NCBI GenBank assembly: GCA_029555885.1
Contig: JAKPQT010000045.1
Location: 1 to 48,279, forward strand
DNA from: Chloroflexota bacterium
Lineage (GTDB): Bacteria; Chloroflexota; Anaerolineae; CG2-30-64-16
Reading direction: 5' to 3'
Length of the DNA: 48,279 nt
A program made the translations under genes and the position numbers. Shown piece by piece: positions 9,257 to 19,510 of this stretch. Within the stretch, counting starts at the first letter, position 1; each line of letters opens with the position of its first letter. A model generated the notes under the pieces. The model was not told the origin of the DNA. It did no database searches and saw only the letters and a list, made by a program, of their open reading frames with translations.

Positions 9257-10428
9257 TCCAGACCGGCCGGGCGGCGCTCGCTGGACGAGCGAGCGCGAGC
9301 GGCACAGCCCGTTTTGCGGCACGGCACTGCGCGGACCGACAACCACCGGACGGGCGGCCTGCGGTGCATCCCGCGCACTACCGGCAAGCATTGAGGCTGA
9401 CGGCCTTAGGGCTGACGGTGGCGTCGGTCGGCTACGGCACGTCGGGCGGCGCGCTCTCGGACGAGGTGGATGCCGCCTATCGCGCCGCGGTCGCAGAGGT
9501 CGTTGGCTGCGGCTGCAACCTGTTGGACACCGCGCCCAGCTATCGCGCGCAGCGGAGCGAATTGGCGCTGGGTCGTGCGATCGCAGACCTCGTAGAGGCC
9601 GGCGCGTGCCGCCGCGATGAACTCGTGGTAATGAGCAAGGGCGGGCTGATTCCGTATTACCTGCAGCGGCCTGCGGACCCCGCCCAGTATGTGTACGATG
9701 CTTTTGTGCGCAGCGGCATCGCGGACCCGGAAGACCTGGCCGGCGGCATCCACTGCCTTGCGCCCAGTTTCCTGGCCCAGCAGGTGACCTGGAGCCTGCG
9801 CAACCTGGGTCTGCGCGCACTGGATATCTACTTCATACAGAACCCGGAGATTCAACTGGCGTTCGTGGACCGGGCGACCTTCCGCAAGCGCATGCAACTG
9901 GCCTTCGCCGCGCTGGAGGAGGAGGTGGCCGCGGGCCGCGTCGGCTGCTACGGCATCGCGACCTGGGAAGGGCTGCGCCGCGCGCCGGTCTCCCCGGACT
10001 ACCTGAGCCTGGAGATCATGCTGCGGCTGGCTGCGGAGGTCGCCGGGCCTGACCACCACCTGCGGGCCATCCAACTGCCGGTCAACCCGACCATGCCGGA
10101 AGCGCAGACCTTGCGCAACCAGCCAGTGCGGAACAGCGTCCTCACCGTGCTGGATGCTGCGCGCGATCTGGGGGTGACGGTGATCGCGAGCGCGGTGCTG
10201 GGGCAGGGTGCGCTGTCTGACCGGCACGCGGCGGTGCTGGCCGACACATTCCCGCGGCTGGACGGCCTGGCGCCGCGCGCCTTGCAGTTTGCGCGTTCGC
10301 TGCCGCAGGTCACGGCCGCGCTGTTCGGTAGCCTGAACCCTGTGCACCTCCGGCAGACCCTTACCGTGAGCGCGGTCGCGCCGGATCCGGAGCGCGCGCT
10401 GCGCGCCGCGCAAATCCTCGCAAGGTAG
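9253..10428 (+). CDS. aldo/keto reductase family protein
   Basis: A 391-residue protein with the TIM-barrel pattern of aldo/keto reductases: LGLTVASVGYGTSG near residue 54, then NLLDTAPSYRAQRSELALGRAI (the conserved Asp and Tyr of the catalytic tetrad), ELVVMSKGG (Lys), a strand ALDIYFIQNPE in place of the usual LxH motif, and a C-terminal part ending FGSLNPVHLRQTL that would hold the NADPH phosphate. The catalytic His position reads Gln-Asn (YFIQNPE), which is unusual and could mean a non-reductase role. The first 50 residues are Arg/Ala-rich and poorly conserved in appearance; a later start is possible, but the ATGA overlap with trpS favours this one. Substrate unknown. Confidence 0.82.
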   Translation: MIQTGRAALAGRASASGTARFAARHCADRQPPDGRPAVHPAHYRQALRLTALGLTVASVGYGTSGGALSDEVDAAYRAAVAEVVGCGCNLLDTAPSYRAQRSELALGRAIADLVEAGACRRDELVVMSKGGLIPYYLQRPADPAQYVYDAFVRSGIADPEDLAGGIHCLAPSFLAQQVTWSLRNLGLRALDIYFIQNPEIQLAFVDRATFRKRMQLAFAALEEEVAAGRVGCYGIATWEGLRRAPVSPDYLSLEIMLRLAAEVAGPDHHLRAIQLPVNPTMPEAQTLRNQPVRNSVLTVLDAARDLGVTVIASAVLGQGALSDRHAAVLADTFPRLDGLAPRALQFARSLPQVTAALFGSLNPVHLRQTLTVSAVAPDPERALRAAQILAR

Positions 10429-10490
10429 TTACATGGAATCACGGAATCAACGGAGCACGCGGAAGAGTGTCTCAGGCAGGTTGAGCCGAA

Positions 10491-11279
10491 ATGCAGATTG
10501 AAGCAGTCCTTTTCGACCTGGGCGATACGCTCGTGGACCTGGGCGAGGGGCGCGGGAGCTACGAAGCTCGGCTGCTGCTGCGCGCGGGGCATGTGCATGA
10601 CGTGCTGGCCGGGCAGGGCGTGGCCGGGCTCCCCGGCCGCGCGCATTTCGCGGCGGCGCTGGCCGAGGACAGCGAGGCACAGTACCACGCGGCCCTGGCC
10701 GAACTGCGCGGCATCGACATCTACACGGTGATGGCGCGCTTTCTCGCGCGGCAGGGCCTGCCCGTGAACGACGAACTTGTCGAGGCGGCCAGCACCGCTT
10801 ATTGTGTCGGCGGAGGCGGCCCAACCGCGCCGCTGAGGCCCGGCGCGCTGGAAGTCTTGCAGACGCTTCATGCCGCAGGGTATCGCCTGGGCGCCATCTC
10901 CAACACGGTACAGCCCGCGCGGTTCATGGCCGACTCGCTGGTGCGCCGCGGGCTGGCGCCTTATTTCAGCGTGCAGGTCTACTCATCGGAGGCGGGCGTC
11001 GCCAAGCCGCACCCCGACATCTTCCGCCGCGCGCTGGACCTGCTGGGTGTTATGCCGGAAGCCGCCGTCTACGTGGGCGACCGGCTGGTCGCGGATGTCG
11101 GCGGCGCACATGCGGCAGGGATGCGCGGCGTGCTCATCGAGGTGGATCACCGCGTCGAGCAGCACTCGGAGATTGTGCCGGATGCCCGGATTCGGGAACT
11201 GGCCGAACTGCCTGCCGTCCTGCAGGGGTTTTCAAGGCAAGGAGGAACCGATGGATCACCCGAAGAACTACCTGATTGA
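10491..11279 (+). CDS. HAD-superfamily hydrolase (phosphatase-like)
   Basis: A 262-residue cytoplasmic HAD hydrolase. Motif I is [10 protein letters not shown] (nucleophile Asp9 and Asp/Gly-Asp pattern), motif II is AISNTVQ, motif III is the Lys in [12 protein letters not shown], and motif IV is [13 protein letters not shown]. The cap insert between motifs I and II (about residues 20-125) is helical, class C1. Such enzymes remove phosphate from small metabolites; the substrate is not predictable. Its 3' end overlaps the start of the next HAD gene by 29 bases, implying translational coupling of two phosphatases of different subclasses. Confidence 0.9.
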   Translation: MQIEAVLFDLGDTLVDLGEGRGSYEARLLLRAGHVHDVLAGQGVAGLPGRAHFAAALAEDSEAQYHAALAELRGIDIYTVMARFLARQGLPVNDELVEAASTAYCVGGGGPTAPLRPGALEVLQTLHAAGYRLGAISNTVQPARFMADSLVRRGLAPYFSVQVYSSEAGVAKPHPDIFRRALDLLGVMPEAAVYVGDRLVADVGGAHAAGMRGVLIEVDHRVEQHSEIVPDARIRELAELPAVLQGFSRQGGTDGSPEELPD

Positions 11280-12015
11280 CATGGACGGCGTGCTGGTGAC
11301 AGGCGGCACGCTGATTCCTGGGGCCGACCTGTTCATCGAGCGGCTCAAGGCAGCGGGCAAGAAGTTCCTCGTGCTGACCAACAACCCGCGCTACACGCCG
11401 GGCGACCTCGCCTATCGCCTGCAGAGCATCGGGCTGAACGTGCCTGCGGAGGGGATTTTTACCTCTGCGATGGCAACGGCTCACTTCCTCCACGCGCAGC
11501 GGCCGAACGGCACTGCCTTCGTCATCGGCGACAGCGGGCTGACCTGGGCCATACACAGCGCCGGGTACGTCATCACCGACCGCAACCCTGATTACGTGGT
11601 GCTGGGCGAGGCGGCCAGCTACTCGCTGGAGAGCCTGACCCATGCCATCCGGCTCATCCAGGCGGGCGCGCGCTTCATCGCCACGAATCCCGACCCGAGC
11701 GGCCCTTCGGAAGCGGGCACGGTTCCGGCCTGCGGTGCGGTCGCCGCGCTCATCGAGCGCGCGAGCGGCGTCAACGCCTTCTTCGTCGGCAAGCCCAATC
11801 CGCTGATGATGCGCATCGCGCTCAACCACATCGGCGCGCACTCGGAGGAGACGGTCATGGTGGGCGACCGGATGGACACCGACATGATTGCCGGCGTGCA
11901 GACCGGCATGGACACCATCCTCGTCCTCTCCGGCGTGACGCGGCGGGAGGATATCGAGCGATATCCCTACCGGCCGATGGCGGTCGTAGGCTCGGTGGCC
12001 GAAATCGAGGTATAG
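11251..12015 (+). CDS. HAD-IIA family hydrolase, NagD/AraL-like
   Basis: A 254-residue protein with the class IIA HAD layout: [10 protein letters not shown] (nucleophile and acid/base Asp), [14 protein letters not shown] (motif II in the NagD-typical LTNN form), a C2 cap in the middle, [12 protein letters not shown] (motif III Lys) and [20 protein letters not shown] (motif IV). This arrangement is typical of NagD, AraL and p-nitrophenyl phosphatases acting on sugar phosphates or nucleotides. The start at 11251 has AAGGAGG 6 bases upstream, within the end of the preceding HAD gene. It is the last gene of the trpS transcript before a block of palindromes. Confidence 0.92.
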   Translation: MDHPKNYLIDMDGVLVTGGTLIPGADLFIERLKAAGKKFLVLTNNPRYTPGDLAYRLQSIGLNVPAEGIFTSAMATAHFLHAQRPNGTAFVIGDSGLTWAIHSAGYVITDRNPDYVVLGEAASYSLESLTHAIRLIQAGARFIATNPDPSGPSEAGTVPACGAVAALIERASGVNAFFVGKPNPLMMRIALNHIGAHSEETVMVGDRMDTDMIAGVQTGMDTILVLSGVTRREDIERYPYRPMAVVGSVAEIEV

Positions 12016-12020
12016 ACGAG

Positions 12021-12153
12021 GCCTCACCCCCCGACCCCCTCTCCTGCCGCGTAGCGGCGGGAGAGGGGGAGTTGACAAGAGGTTTCTCCCCTCTCCTGAA
12101 GGCCGCAGCCTTCAGGAGAGGGGGTGCGAGCGAAGCTCGCCCAGGGGGTGAGG
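12021..12153. repeat. nested palindrome block between convergent genes
   Basis: Outer arms GCCTCACCCCC (from 12021) and GGGGGTGAGG (12144-12153) enclose three hairpins: CCCCCTCTCC...GGAGAGGGGG (about 12035-12069), a perfect 16-bp stem at 12088-12103/12108-12123 (CCCCTCTCCTGAAGGC), and GCGAGC-GAA-GCTCGC (12126-12140). The whole unit reads as a dispersed repetitive element; its position between two convergent operons means it probably also ends transcription from both sides. Confidence 0.75.
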
Positions 12154-13137
12154 TCACTTCCCCAGCCGCGCCTTGAGCGCCGCGGTCAGCGCGGGCACCA
12201 CCTGGAACAGGTCGCCCACGATGCCATAGTGCGCGGCTCCGAAGATGGGCGCGTCCTTGTCCTTGTTGATCGCTACGATCACCTTCGCACCGCCGATGCC
12301 GGCCAGGTGCTGGATCGCGCCGGGGATGCCGCACGCAATATACAGGTCGGGCCGCACGATCTTGCCCGTCTGCCCCACCTGGTAGTTGTACGGCACCCAA
12401 CCCCCATCCGTCGCGGCGCGCGATGCGCCGATCGCGCCGCCGAGCACCTCGGCCAGCTCGCGCAGCGGCTCGAATCCTTCCGGCCCCTTGACCCCGCGGC
12501 CGCCCGCCACGATGATGCTGGCGTTCTGTAGGTCCACATCGCCCGCGCCCGCGCTCTCGAACTCCAGGATCTCCTCGCCTGCCGCCGGCCCGCTCAGGTT
12601 TACGGCCAGCGGCACGACCTCGCCCGTCCGCGCGGCATCGGCCGCGGGCATCGGGTAGGAGCGGCTGCGCACGGTTGCCATCTGCACCGCGTCGCGGAAG
12701 GTCACAGTGGTCAGGATGTTGCCGGAGTAGACCGGCCGCTCGGCCTGTAACTTGCCGTCCGCAGCCAGCGATACCTCCTGCGCGTCCGCGGCCATGCCGA
12801 GGCGCGCCTGTGCGGCTGCCAGCGCCGCGACCTCGCGTGCGCCGACGACCGCGGGTGCGAGGATGATGCGCGGGTGCACCGCGTCGATCGCGGCCTTGAG
12901 CGCGGCGGCATACGCGCCCGTGCGGTACTGGGCGAAAGCGGGCGCATCGGCCACCAATACCCGGTCCGCGCCGTATGAGATGGCTTCCTGCGCGATCCTG
13001 CTGACGTTCTGGCCAACCACGACGGCCACGACCGGCACGCCGAGTGTGTCACCGAACTCGCGCGCCTTGCCGAGAATCTCCCACGAGACGAGCTTGGCCT
13101 GCCCCCCGAACTGGTCTACATAAACAAGAATGCTCAT
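12154..13137 (-). CDS. etfA: electron transfer flavoprotein subunit alpha
   Basis: A 327-residue EtfA/FixB protein. The N-terminal alpha/beta domain (residues 1-195) has the [13 protein letters not shown] and [17 protein letters not shown] pattern. The C-terminal FAD domain has [43 protein letters not shown] and [14 protein letters not shown], all classic ETF-alpha signatures around the FAD. It forms a heterodimer with EtfB, encoded 17 bases upstream, and passes electrons from acyl-CoA or other dehydrogenases to a membrane quinone reductase. A GGAGGAG site precedes the ATG. No ETF:quinone oxidoreductase or acyl-CoA dehydrogenase gene lies in the window. Confidence 0.96.
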   Translation of the reverse strand: MSILVYVDQFGGQAKLVSWEILGKAREFGDTLGVPVVAVVVGQNVSRIAQEAISYGADRVLVADAPAFAQYRTGAYAAALKAAIDAVHPRIILAPAVVGAREVAALAAAQARLGMAADAQEVSLAADGKLQAERPVYSGNILTTVTFRDAVQMATVRSRSYPMPAADAARTGEVVPLAVNLSGPAAGEEILEFESAGAGDVDLQNASIIVAGGRGVKGPEGFEPLRELAEVLGGAIGASRAATDGGWVPYNYQVGQTGKIVRPDLYIACGIPGAIQHLAGIGGAKVIVAINKDKDAPIFGAAHYGIVGDLFQVVPALTAALKARLGK

Positions 13138-13154
13138 CGTTCTCCTCCGCGTCC

Positions 13155-13952
13155 CTATACGACCTTCTCGGCAATCAGCCTGTCGGCCAGCAGCGCAGCC
13201 TGCTCCGCTGGGGTGCTGCCCTGGATGAACTCAACCTTGCCCCCGCGCGCGGGCGGCTTGCGCAGGTTCGACCAGCGCACCAGCCCGGCCTCCGCACCGA
13301 TGCGGCTCAGGTCCAGCCCGGGCAGGTCCGCCGCGGCGGTGGCCGGATACTGCATCCGCGACGCCTTGCGGATGCCCATGAAATTGGGGTAGCGCGGTTC
13401 GTTGATTTCGATGCTGACGGTGATGACCGCAGGGAGCGTGGCGCGGACCGTCTGGATGCCCTCGTCCATCATACGGCGCGCGGTGATGCTGTCCTCGGTC
13501 AGCTCGATGACCTTCACGACGTTGGCGATGAATGGCACGCCCAGCTCCGCGGCGAGACCCGGTCCAACCATGCCGCTGTTGCCATCCACCGACTGTTTGC
13601 CGGTCAGCACGAGCTTGTAATCGCCAAGCTGCCGGATGGCCTGGGCCAGGATGTGCGCGGCGCCCCATGCGTCGCTGCCCTCGAAGGCCGGGTCCGACAG
13701 GAGGACGGCCTCCTCGACGCCCATCGCGACGGCCCGCTTGAGCGCCTCGATGGACTCCTCGCCGCCCACGGTCAGCACGGCCGTCGCGCCGTCGTACCGC
13801 TCTTGAAGCGACAGTGCTTCTTCGACGGCAAACTCATCCCACGGGTTCATCACCATTGTCACGCCCAGGTTGCCGGTCCCTACATCCTGGGGCCGCACCT
13901 CCGTAAGCTGTTCGGTGTCGGGTGTCAGTTTGACACAGGCGACAAACTTCAT
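13155..13952 (-). CDS. etfB: electron transfer flavoprotein subunit beta
   Basis: A 265-residue EtfB/FixA protein. It begins MKFVACVKLTPDT, then MVMNPWDEFAVEEALSL, a VLTVGGEESIEALKRAVAMG stretch, LVLTGKQSVDGNSGMVGPGL (AMP/FAD-binding loop) and LPAVITVSIEINEPRYPNFMGI near the C terminus, which is the recognition region for partner dehydrogenases. The start at 13952 is preferred because AAGGAGG stands 8 bases upstream, whereas the in-frame ATG at 13958 is only 2 bases from it. It is first in the etfB-etfA operon. Confidence 0.95.
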   Translation of the reverse strand: MKFVACVKLTPDTEQLTEVRPQDVGTGNLGVTMVMNPWDEFAVEEALSLQERYDGATAVLTVGGEESIEALKRAVAMGVEEAVLLSDPAFEGSDAWGAAHILAQAIRQLGDYKLVLTGKQSVDGNSGMVGPGLAAELGVPFIANVVKVIELTEDSITARRMMDEGIQTVRATLPAVITVSIEINEPRYPNFMGIRKASRMQYPATAAADLPGLDLSRIGAEAGLVRWSNLRKPPARGGKVEFIQGSTPAEQAALLADRLIAEKVV

Positions 13953-14000
13953 GCGCATAACCTCCTTGTCAATAGTCCGCAGGTCGCGGGACTTGTCTTA

Positions 14001-16496
14001 TCAGTTTGCCCGCCGCACAATCTCGCCCAGCGACACGCTGTCACCGAGCGCGCGGCCCGCCGCATCCACGGCAGGCAGCCGTACCATGTTGAGCGGTTGG
14101 TAGACGCCTGTCACCAGCCGGTACGTGCCGGGAGCCAGGCTGGCCGGCACATTCAGGATCACCTCATCTGCGACCGTATACCCGCGGGGCCACGTACTCG
14201 TCGGCATTCGACCGCCGGTCGGCTGCTGGTCGCGCTGCACGACAATCTGTCCCTGCGCATCCAGCAAGTGCACGAACACCGTGTAGTCATCCGCCGGCGG
14301 CTGGATGGCCTGCCAGTACATGCGGATGGTCACCTGGCTTTGACCCTCTGTCACGGTATAGCCCAGCAGGGTCAACTGCTCTCCGAAATCGGTGTTCGCG
14401 CGGTGCGCCACATCCTGCGGCATGACATCCGGCGCGCGGGCCGGCGCAATGCGGCCGATGGTCTGCGGCGTGCCGAGATGTTGCAGTTGCGGGTCAATCG
14501 TGTATGCGCCCGCTACCAGCGAATAGGGCGCGCGGCCCAGTGCGTTCAGCGTGACGCGGTGCTCATCGCGCAGCACTTCGCCGGGTCGCCACAGATTGGT
14601 GGGGTAGTAGGCCCCGCCGGGCCGCTGATCGCTCTGGCCGAGGACCGTTCCGTCCGCATCTACCACGTGGACGAACGTGGAGTAGACGCGTGCCATTTTG
14701 CGTTGCGGCTGCCAGTATAGGGTCACGGCCAGGGTGCCGCCCGCGGTTGCCATCGTTGGGTCGAGATCATAGCCCACCAGTTTGAGTGCATCGGCGTATG
14801 CCAGCGCAAGCGGCCGGTCGGGTGCTTTGCTCACTGCCGGTCCCACGATACGCATCAGCAGGCCGAGCCGGCCCTCTCCTGCGGTCGCCGCGGGCAGGAG
14901 CGGCCCTTGCTGCGCGAACTTCACGCTTAGCCCCGGCATCTGCTTGATAGCATAGACAGGCCGACCGGTGCGCAGCGCGCGACCGATGACCTGGCTCACG
15001 TTCGCCCACTCATCACCGGGCTGCAGGCCGGGGAACAGCCCCACCAGGTCGGGCCGGACACCCTCCACGTACTTCAGATACCACTGTGGGACCATCTCGT
15101 CCCGGTCATTGGACAGGAGCAGGCTGCCTTCCGGGATGGGCTGGCTGAGGATGCCTTCCCAGGTCGTACGTGCCGCCTGGTCGCCGCTGCGATCCACGCG
15201 CGCGAAATTGCCGGTGAGCAGCAGCACGGCCAGCACCAACAACAAGAGCGGCGCAAGCAGGTGAACCGGTGAGCCGGAGCCGCTCACATCTTCATCTGCG
15301 GCCGCCCGGTGGGTGCGAAAGGCGGCCGGCGCAGCTGCCAGGAGCTGTGCCAGTGCGCTTGCACCGAGTACGACCCACAGGCTCCAGACCAGGTACGCGG
15401 GGATGAAGAAGACGTGGATATCTCCGATGCCGTAGACCAGGTTGAAGGCGATGATTGCCAGGAAGGTCAGCACGAGCAGGGGCGTCACCGGGTTGCGCCG
15501 CCGCGCCGGGCTTACGAACGTCCAGAGCAGCCCGACCAGGCCGAACAGCACGCCAAGCAGGGTGAATTCGCCGGTGAAACGGCTCCACAGCCCCACAATC
15601 TGCGCCTGCGTCTGTGCGCCGATTTGTAGCGCGCCCCCGAATGAGCTGCCCGTCACATGGGCGATGAATCCGGCAAAGGTGGCATCGTAGAGGGCGAGCG
15701 TCTCCCCGGGGCCGAGCGGAATCTGGTTATACGCCGCGGCTGTGGCGCGCAGCGGGATGTACAGGTAGAACAGCAGGGGCGCGAGCAGGCAGAGCAACAG
15801 CAGGGCCAGCGCACCGCCGCTGTAGACCGTGCGGCGGGTTGGTGCTGGAATGGGGCGTAACGTCTGCCAGATGAAGACCAGCATCGCGGGCACCAGCAGC
15901 AGTATCGCGCGGTGATGCGTCAGGCTGAGGCCGTAGAGTGCAGCGACCAGGAGCGCCCGGCCGCGGCCTGCCGGCTCTCCCGCGTGCGGGGCCCAGCTCA
16001 GCAGGGCCAGCAGCACCGCGGCGACAAAGACCGCATGCAGCGAGTAGACCTCTGCGACGATGGACTGCGACCAGAAGGTGGGCGTCACCGCGAAGACGAG
16101 CGCGGCGGCCAGTGCGGCCAGCCGCCGGTACGTCAGGCGTGCGACACCGGCCAGCAGGCGCAGCGCCAGCAGGTACATCAGTCCGGTTGTTACAGCACCC
16201 CAGACTGCTGAGAACAGGTTCATGCGCCACGCGGGGTCATGCCAGGGCAGCAGATGGGTCCAGAGCCAGCCGAGCGCGAGGTAAAGCGGGTAGCCGGTGG
16301 GGTGGGTAAAGCCGCCGAGCCACGCGGCGAACTGGAACTCTGCACTGTCGCCCCACAACAGGCCGGGCGCGAGCGTTCGCAGATACAGCCCGAATGCCAG
16401 TAGCCCGGCAGCGGCAGCGAGGATGAGGTCTGCGGTGACTGCTGCCCGCGGTTGCGCAGCCGGGCGACTGCTCGGGGCAGCGAAGCTTAGGTTCAC
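14001..16496 (-). CDS. GT-C-fold membrane protein, DUF2723 type, with C-terminal beta-sandwich repeats
   Basis: An 831-residue polytopic membrane protein. The N-terminal half (about 20-430) has 10-12 hydrophobic segments and the DUF2723 signature: LLWGDSAEFQ then THPTGYPLYLALGWLW, where the acidic pair in the first loop is the likely catalytic/metal site of a GT-C glycosyltransferase using a lipid-phosphate sugar. The C-terminal part (about 560-831) holds two related beta-rich repeats, each with a LxGYxxxxx...V(T/R)xYWQ core and a FVH(V/L)xDAxGxxxxQxDQxPxGG pattern, probably extracytoplasmic. GTG start; its GTGA overlaps the stop of the preceding 970-residue gene by 4 bases, so the two are translationally coupled. 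Sugar donor and acceptor unknown. Confidence 0.85.
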   Translation of the reverse strand: MNLSFAAPSSRPAAQPRAAVTADLILAAAAGLLAFGLYLRTLAPGLLWGDSAEFQFAAWLGGFTHPTGYPLYLALGWLWTHLLPWHDPAWRMNLFSAVWGAVTTGLMYLLALRLLAGVARLTYRRLAALAAALVFAVTPTFWSQSIVAEVYSLHAVFVAAVLLALLSWAPHAGEPAGRGRALLVAALYGLSLTHHRAILLLVPAMLVFIWQTLRPIPAPTRRTVYSGGALALLLLCLLAPLLFYLYIPLRATAAAYNQIPLGPGETLALYDATFAGFIAHVTGSSFGGALQIGAQTQAQIVGLWSRFTGEFTLLGVLFGLVGLLWTFVSPARRRNPVTPLLVLTFLAIIAFNLVYGIGDIHVFFIPAYLVWSLWVVLGASALAQLLAAAPAAFRTHRAAADEDVSGSGSPVHLLAPLLLLVLAVLLLTGNFARVDRSGDQAARTTWEGILSQPIPEGSLLLSNDRDEMVPQWYLKYVEGVRPDLVGLFPGLQPGDEWANVSQVIGRALRTGRPVYAIKQMPGLSVKFAQQGPLLPAATAGEGRLGLLMRIVGPAVSKAPDRPLALAYADALKLVGYDLDPTMATAGGTLAVTLYWQPQRKMARVYSTFVHVVDADGTVLGQSDQRPGGAYYPTNLWRPGEVLRDEHRVTLNALGRAPYSLVAGAYTIDPQLQHLGTPQTIGRIAPARAPDVMPQDVAHRANTDFGEQLTLLGYTVTEGQSQVTIRMYWQAIQPPADDYTVFVHLLDAQGQIVVQRDQQPTGGRMPTSTWPRGYTVADEVILNVPASLAPGTYRLVTGVYQPLNMVRLPAVDAAGRALGDSVSLGEIVRRAN

Positions 16497-19405
16497 CGGC
16501 CCAGCTCCACCCAGTCCACCGCGGCCGCCAGCGTGCGGAAGTCGCCCGCCACGCGTATGAAGGCGTCGGGTGCGATGGCTTCGGCTGCGGAGCCGGGCGG
16601 TGCGCCCTGCACGCCGACGAGGGCATGGGCCTGTCCCGCCAGCTCGTCGACCCCGGCCACAGCCGATCCGACGCCGCGTAGCGCGGCCACGGCCGCGGGC
16701 GTGAGGTTGGCGGTTGCTGCGCCCTTCGTCGCCAGCACGACGATGCGCCCTGCGGGGATGCGCTGGAGGTAGGCGGAAAGCCTGTCGGCCTCATGGGTGT
16801 TCGCCGTCGTATCGAACCCGGCCTTGTCCAGCAGCGCGCCGGTGCGCTCGTCGAGCACCGCGACGTTGTAGCCGGCCCGGCCCGCAGACGCGTCAATCGC
16901 CGCGCCGTCTGCAGCCGTCGCCGTGATGTACGCCTCGCTGAAGGCATGCACATCGAGGTTGACCGGGCTGGTGATGTCCGTCGCGCCGATGACTGCGCGG
17001 CTCGTCGCATCCGGGAAGGCGGTTCGGGGGCTGACGGCCCAATCGAACCGCATTTCGATGGTGTTCGAGCCGCAGTGCAGGCCGGCTACCCACTGCTCAA
17101 TGGTCTGCCAGCCCGGGTTGAGCGGGTGGGCCAGGCCCATCTGCTTGCCGTTGACGTAGAACGACACCGACTGCGGCGCCGCGCCATCGTAGGCCAGCGG
17201 CGCAATGTGCACCTTGAGGGGATATGCGCCGCCGGCGATGCAGAAGTCGCTCGTGCAGCGATCCTGCGGCATCGGCAGGTAGAGGTAGGCCGTCTGGCCG
17301 GTTGCCCAACTGGCTGTCGTGCCGTACGGCTGTTCGGCCAGGGCCAGATCCCAGCCCGCGCCCAGGTAGGGTTCGGTCCCCGGTGTGCCGGCATCCAGGC
17401 GGAAGGGGAAGGGCACGGTCGGCTGCTCGACCCGGTAGACCCGGTAGCCGTCGGCCTCCCATAGGGGCTCATCCTCCAGCGGCAGGACATCGAACGCGTA
17501 GGCTTCGGTGCGCTGCCAGGTGTCCTGGTACGGGTAGCGGCCCGCGATGGGCGGCGTCGTGATGAAGTAGCGCACGTTGTACAGCGCCATCAGCTCGCCG
17601 GCCTGCGCCCGCGCCGCAGCATCGACTTCGGGCGGCACATCCTCGTACATCTCCAGCGCGGTGAGCGCCTGGAACAGCGGGATGCGCTTGAAATAATCCA
17701 TCTTGAAGTCGGGCGCGCGGCTGATGTTGCCGCCGAGCATCGCCTTGCCGTGGTCGGTCTGGAAATATTGGAGGTTCGTCTGCTCGCTGCCGAAGACGCC
17801 GAAGCTGTTGCGCCAGCCGAGCGGCAGTTGCAGGATGGTGAACTCGTCGCGGCTGGCCGCGATGTTCTCGTAGACCGCGGGGACGCGCGCATCGGTCGTC
17901 GGCAGCGGGGCGGCCAGATGCTCAGTCAGGATGAGGATGACGATGGTAGCCACAGAGAGCACAGAGAACATTGAGTTTTGGAGAGAGCTTCTGGTAGAAT
18001 GTTTTCCCTCAGATGCAGCGGCCGTGCCGAGCGAAACATCCACCTCTCTGTTTCCTCGGTGTCCTCTATGGCTCAACAACCACCCCACGGCGTATGCGGC
18101 GAGCACGGCCAGCGCGAGCATCAGGATGACGCTGTTGCGATTAGGCGCACGGTTGCCGTTGATGACCGGGATGAAGTGGAGCAGCGCGAAGGGCAGCGGA
18201 AATGTCACCCCCTCGGGCAGCAAGCCATCGAGGCTGAACCGGAAACGCCCGTTGACCTGCAGCAGCGGCCCCAGTGCCAGGATGCCGAACACGAGCGCGC
18301 TCCACGCCCAGGCCGCCACGCGGCGCCGGCCTACCCAGGCGCCCACCAGCGCCAGCGCCAGCGTCACCCAGCCGAGGAACACCGTGTTGATGTCTCCGAA
18401 GCGGCCCTTACCTTCCTCCACTGCGCGCAGCGCCGGCTGCCAGTCGCCCTCGGCGCGCAGCAGCGGATTGAGCGCGGTCGGCGTGACCAGCCCCACCAGG
18501 TCTGCGCTCAGCTTGATGCTCTCCCCCCAGCCCTCCAGCGCATAATCCCCGCGGGTAAACTCGCGTGCCACCGGCAGCAGCACGGGCAGCCAGAGCACCC
18601 CGGCCACAACAGCAGCGATGACCAGCCGGCCCAGCGCTGCCCAGCGCAACCGGAGGCTGCGCCATAGGGCCACAAGGATGATTAGCGAGAACAGTGCGAG
18701 GAACGAGGCGAAGATCATCTCCGCCAGCGCGGCGAGCGCGAAGAACAGCCCTGCCAGCAGCGCGTTTTTGAGCCGGGGCTCACGCAGCGTCTTGACCAGG
18801 TAGAGCGCGTAGAACGGCAGCCACTGCGTCGTGACCATGTCATAGTGGCCGAGCGCGGCGTAGACGGCCCGGTTCGAGGCAAACGCGTAGATGATTCCTG
18901 CGACGAAGGCTGCCAGCACCGCATCCCGACGCGTCAATCGCCGCGCGCGGACAGAATCGCCCAGCAGATAGCGGGCCAGCAGGTACGTTCCGATCCCGCT
19001 CAACACCGTCGCCAGGAGCAGGGTGATGTTGCTCGCCAGGGGCACGTTCCCTGCCAGCTGCAACGGCAGGGCAATCAGCGCGTTGAAGAAGTTGTAGGTG
19101 TAAAGAATCAGGTCGATGCCAAGTGGGAACCAGATCAGGTTGCTGTGCAGGGGGCTGGTCTGCAGGTCCAGCAGCGCGTGCTTGAAGTACCAGATGTTCC
19201 AGGCGAAGGTGGACTCATCGAACGCCCAGGTCGCGGTGCCGGGCAGGCGCGTGCTGAGATGTGCGGCCAGCGGCCAGGTCAGGACCAGGGCCAACAGCAC
19301 GAACAGCCCCAGTACAGCCCAGGCGGCGGCATACGGGGAGGTGCGGCGCACCTGTGCGGCGGGTTGCGTCGGGCCGCTGGGAAGGGTGTTCTCGGAGCTG
19401 CGCAT
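16493..19405 (-). CDS. large polytopic membrane protein, GT-C/YfhO-like
   Basis: A 970-residue protein. Residues 25-480 hold about 11-12 membrane segments; the first loop has the acidic pair [13 protein letters not shown] and then [19 protein letters not shown], as in GT-C glycosyltransferases. The remainder (about 490-970) is a large extracytoplasmic domain: an alpha/beta part with [17 protein letters not shown] and a beta-rich part with cysteines (DRCTSDFC). Between two membrane segments, residues about 445-485 are encoded by a palindromic repeat (17950-18071) and look like an insertion. It is coupled to the DUF2723 protein by a 4-base overlap. Role probably in cell-envelope glycan or glycoprotein synthesis; not provable from sequence alone. 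Confidence 0.78.
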   Translation of the reverse strand: MRSSENTLPSGPTQPAAQVRRTSPYAAAWAVLGLFVLLALVLTWPLAAHLSTRLPGTATWAFDESTFAWNIWYFKHALLDLQTSPLHSNLIWFPLGIDLILYTYNFFNALIALPLQLAGNVPLASNITLLLATVLSGIGTYLLARYLLGDSVRARRLTRRDAVLAAFVAGIIYAFASNRAVYAALGHYDMVTTQWLPFYALYLVKTLREPRLKNALLAGLFFALAALAEMIFASFLALFSLIILVALWRSLRLRWAALGRLVIAAVVAGVLWLPVLLPVAREFTRGDYALEGWGESIKLSADLVGLVTPTALNPLLRAEGDWQPALRAVEEGKGRFGDINTVFLGWVTLALALVGAWVGRRRVAAWAWSALVFGILALGPLLQVNGRFRFSLDGLLPEGVTFPLPFALLHFIPVINGNRAPNRNSVILMLALAVLAAYAVGWLLSHRGHRGNREVDVSLGTAAASEGKHSTRSSLQNSMFSVLSVATIVILILTEHLAAPLPTTDARVPAVYENIAASRDEFTILQLPLGWRNSFGVFGSEQTNLQYFQTDHGKAMLGGNISRAPDFKMDYFKRIPLFQALTALEMYEDVPPEVDAAARAQAGELMALYNVRYFITTPPIAGRYPYQDTWQRTEAYAFDVLPLEDEPLWEADGYRVYRVEQPTVPFPFRLDAGTPGTEPYLGAGWDLALAEQPYGTTASWATGQTAYLYLPMPQDRCTSDFCIAGGAYPLKVHIAPLAYDGAAPQSVSFYVNGKQMGLAHPLNPGWQTIEQWVAGLHCGSNTIEMRFDWAVSPRTAFPDATSRAVIGATDITSPVNLDVHAFSEAYITATAADGAAIDASAGRAGYNVAVLDERTGALLDKAGFDTTANTHEADRLSAYLQRIPAGRIVVLATKGAATANLTPAAVAALRGVGSAVAGVDELAGQAHALVGVQGAPPGSAAEAIAPDAFIRVAGDFRTLAAAVDWVELGR
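17950..18071. repeat. palindromic repeat inserted in frame in a coding region
   Basis: CCACAGAGAGCACAGAGAAC (starting 17950) and its imperfect reverse complement ending at 18071 (TTTCCTCGGTGTCCTCTATGG) bound a 122-base element inside the 970-residue membrane protein gene. It is translated on the minus strand as [14 protein letters not shown] at one end and [12 protein letters not shown] at the other. It belongs to the same family as the intergenic elements at 2957, 43396, 45248 and 46370. Confidence 0.8.
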
Positions 19406-19510
19406 GGCCGCATGATAGCATACGCGCGGCGAACGGGCAAAGGCAGGCGGTTATGAGGAAGGACTCCGATCCATTGCATTCTGCGGCTTTTGGCGTTCTT
19501 GGATGATGAG

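Noticed and set aside
13044..14720. A 558-codon plus-strand frame opposite etfB and the membrane protein
   Set aside because: Its composition is that of an antisense shadow (HDxxHxxG-rich) and it has no recognisable domain.
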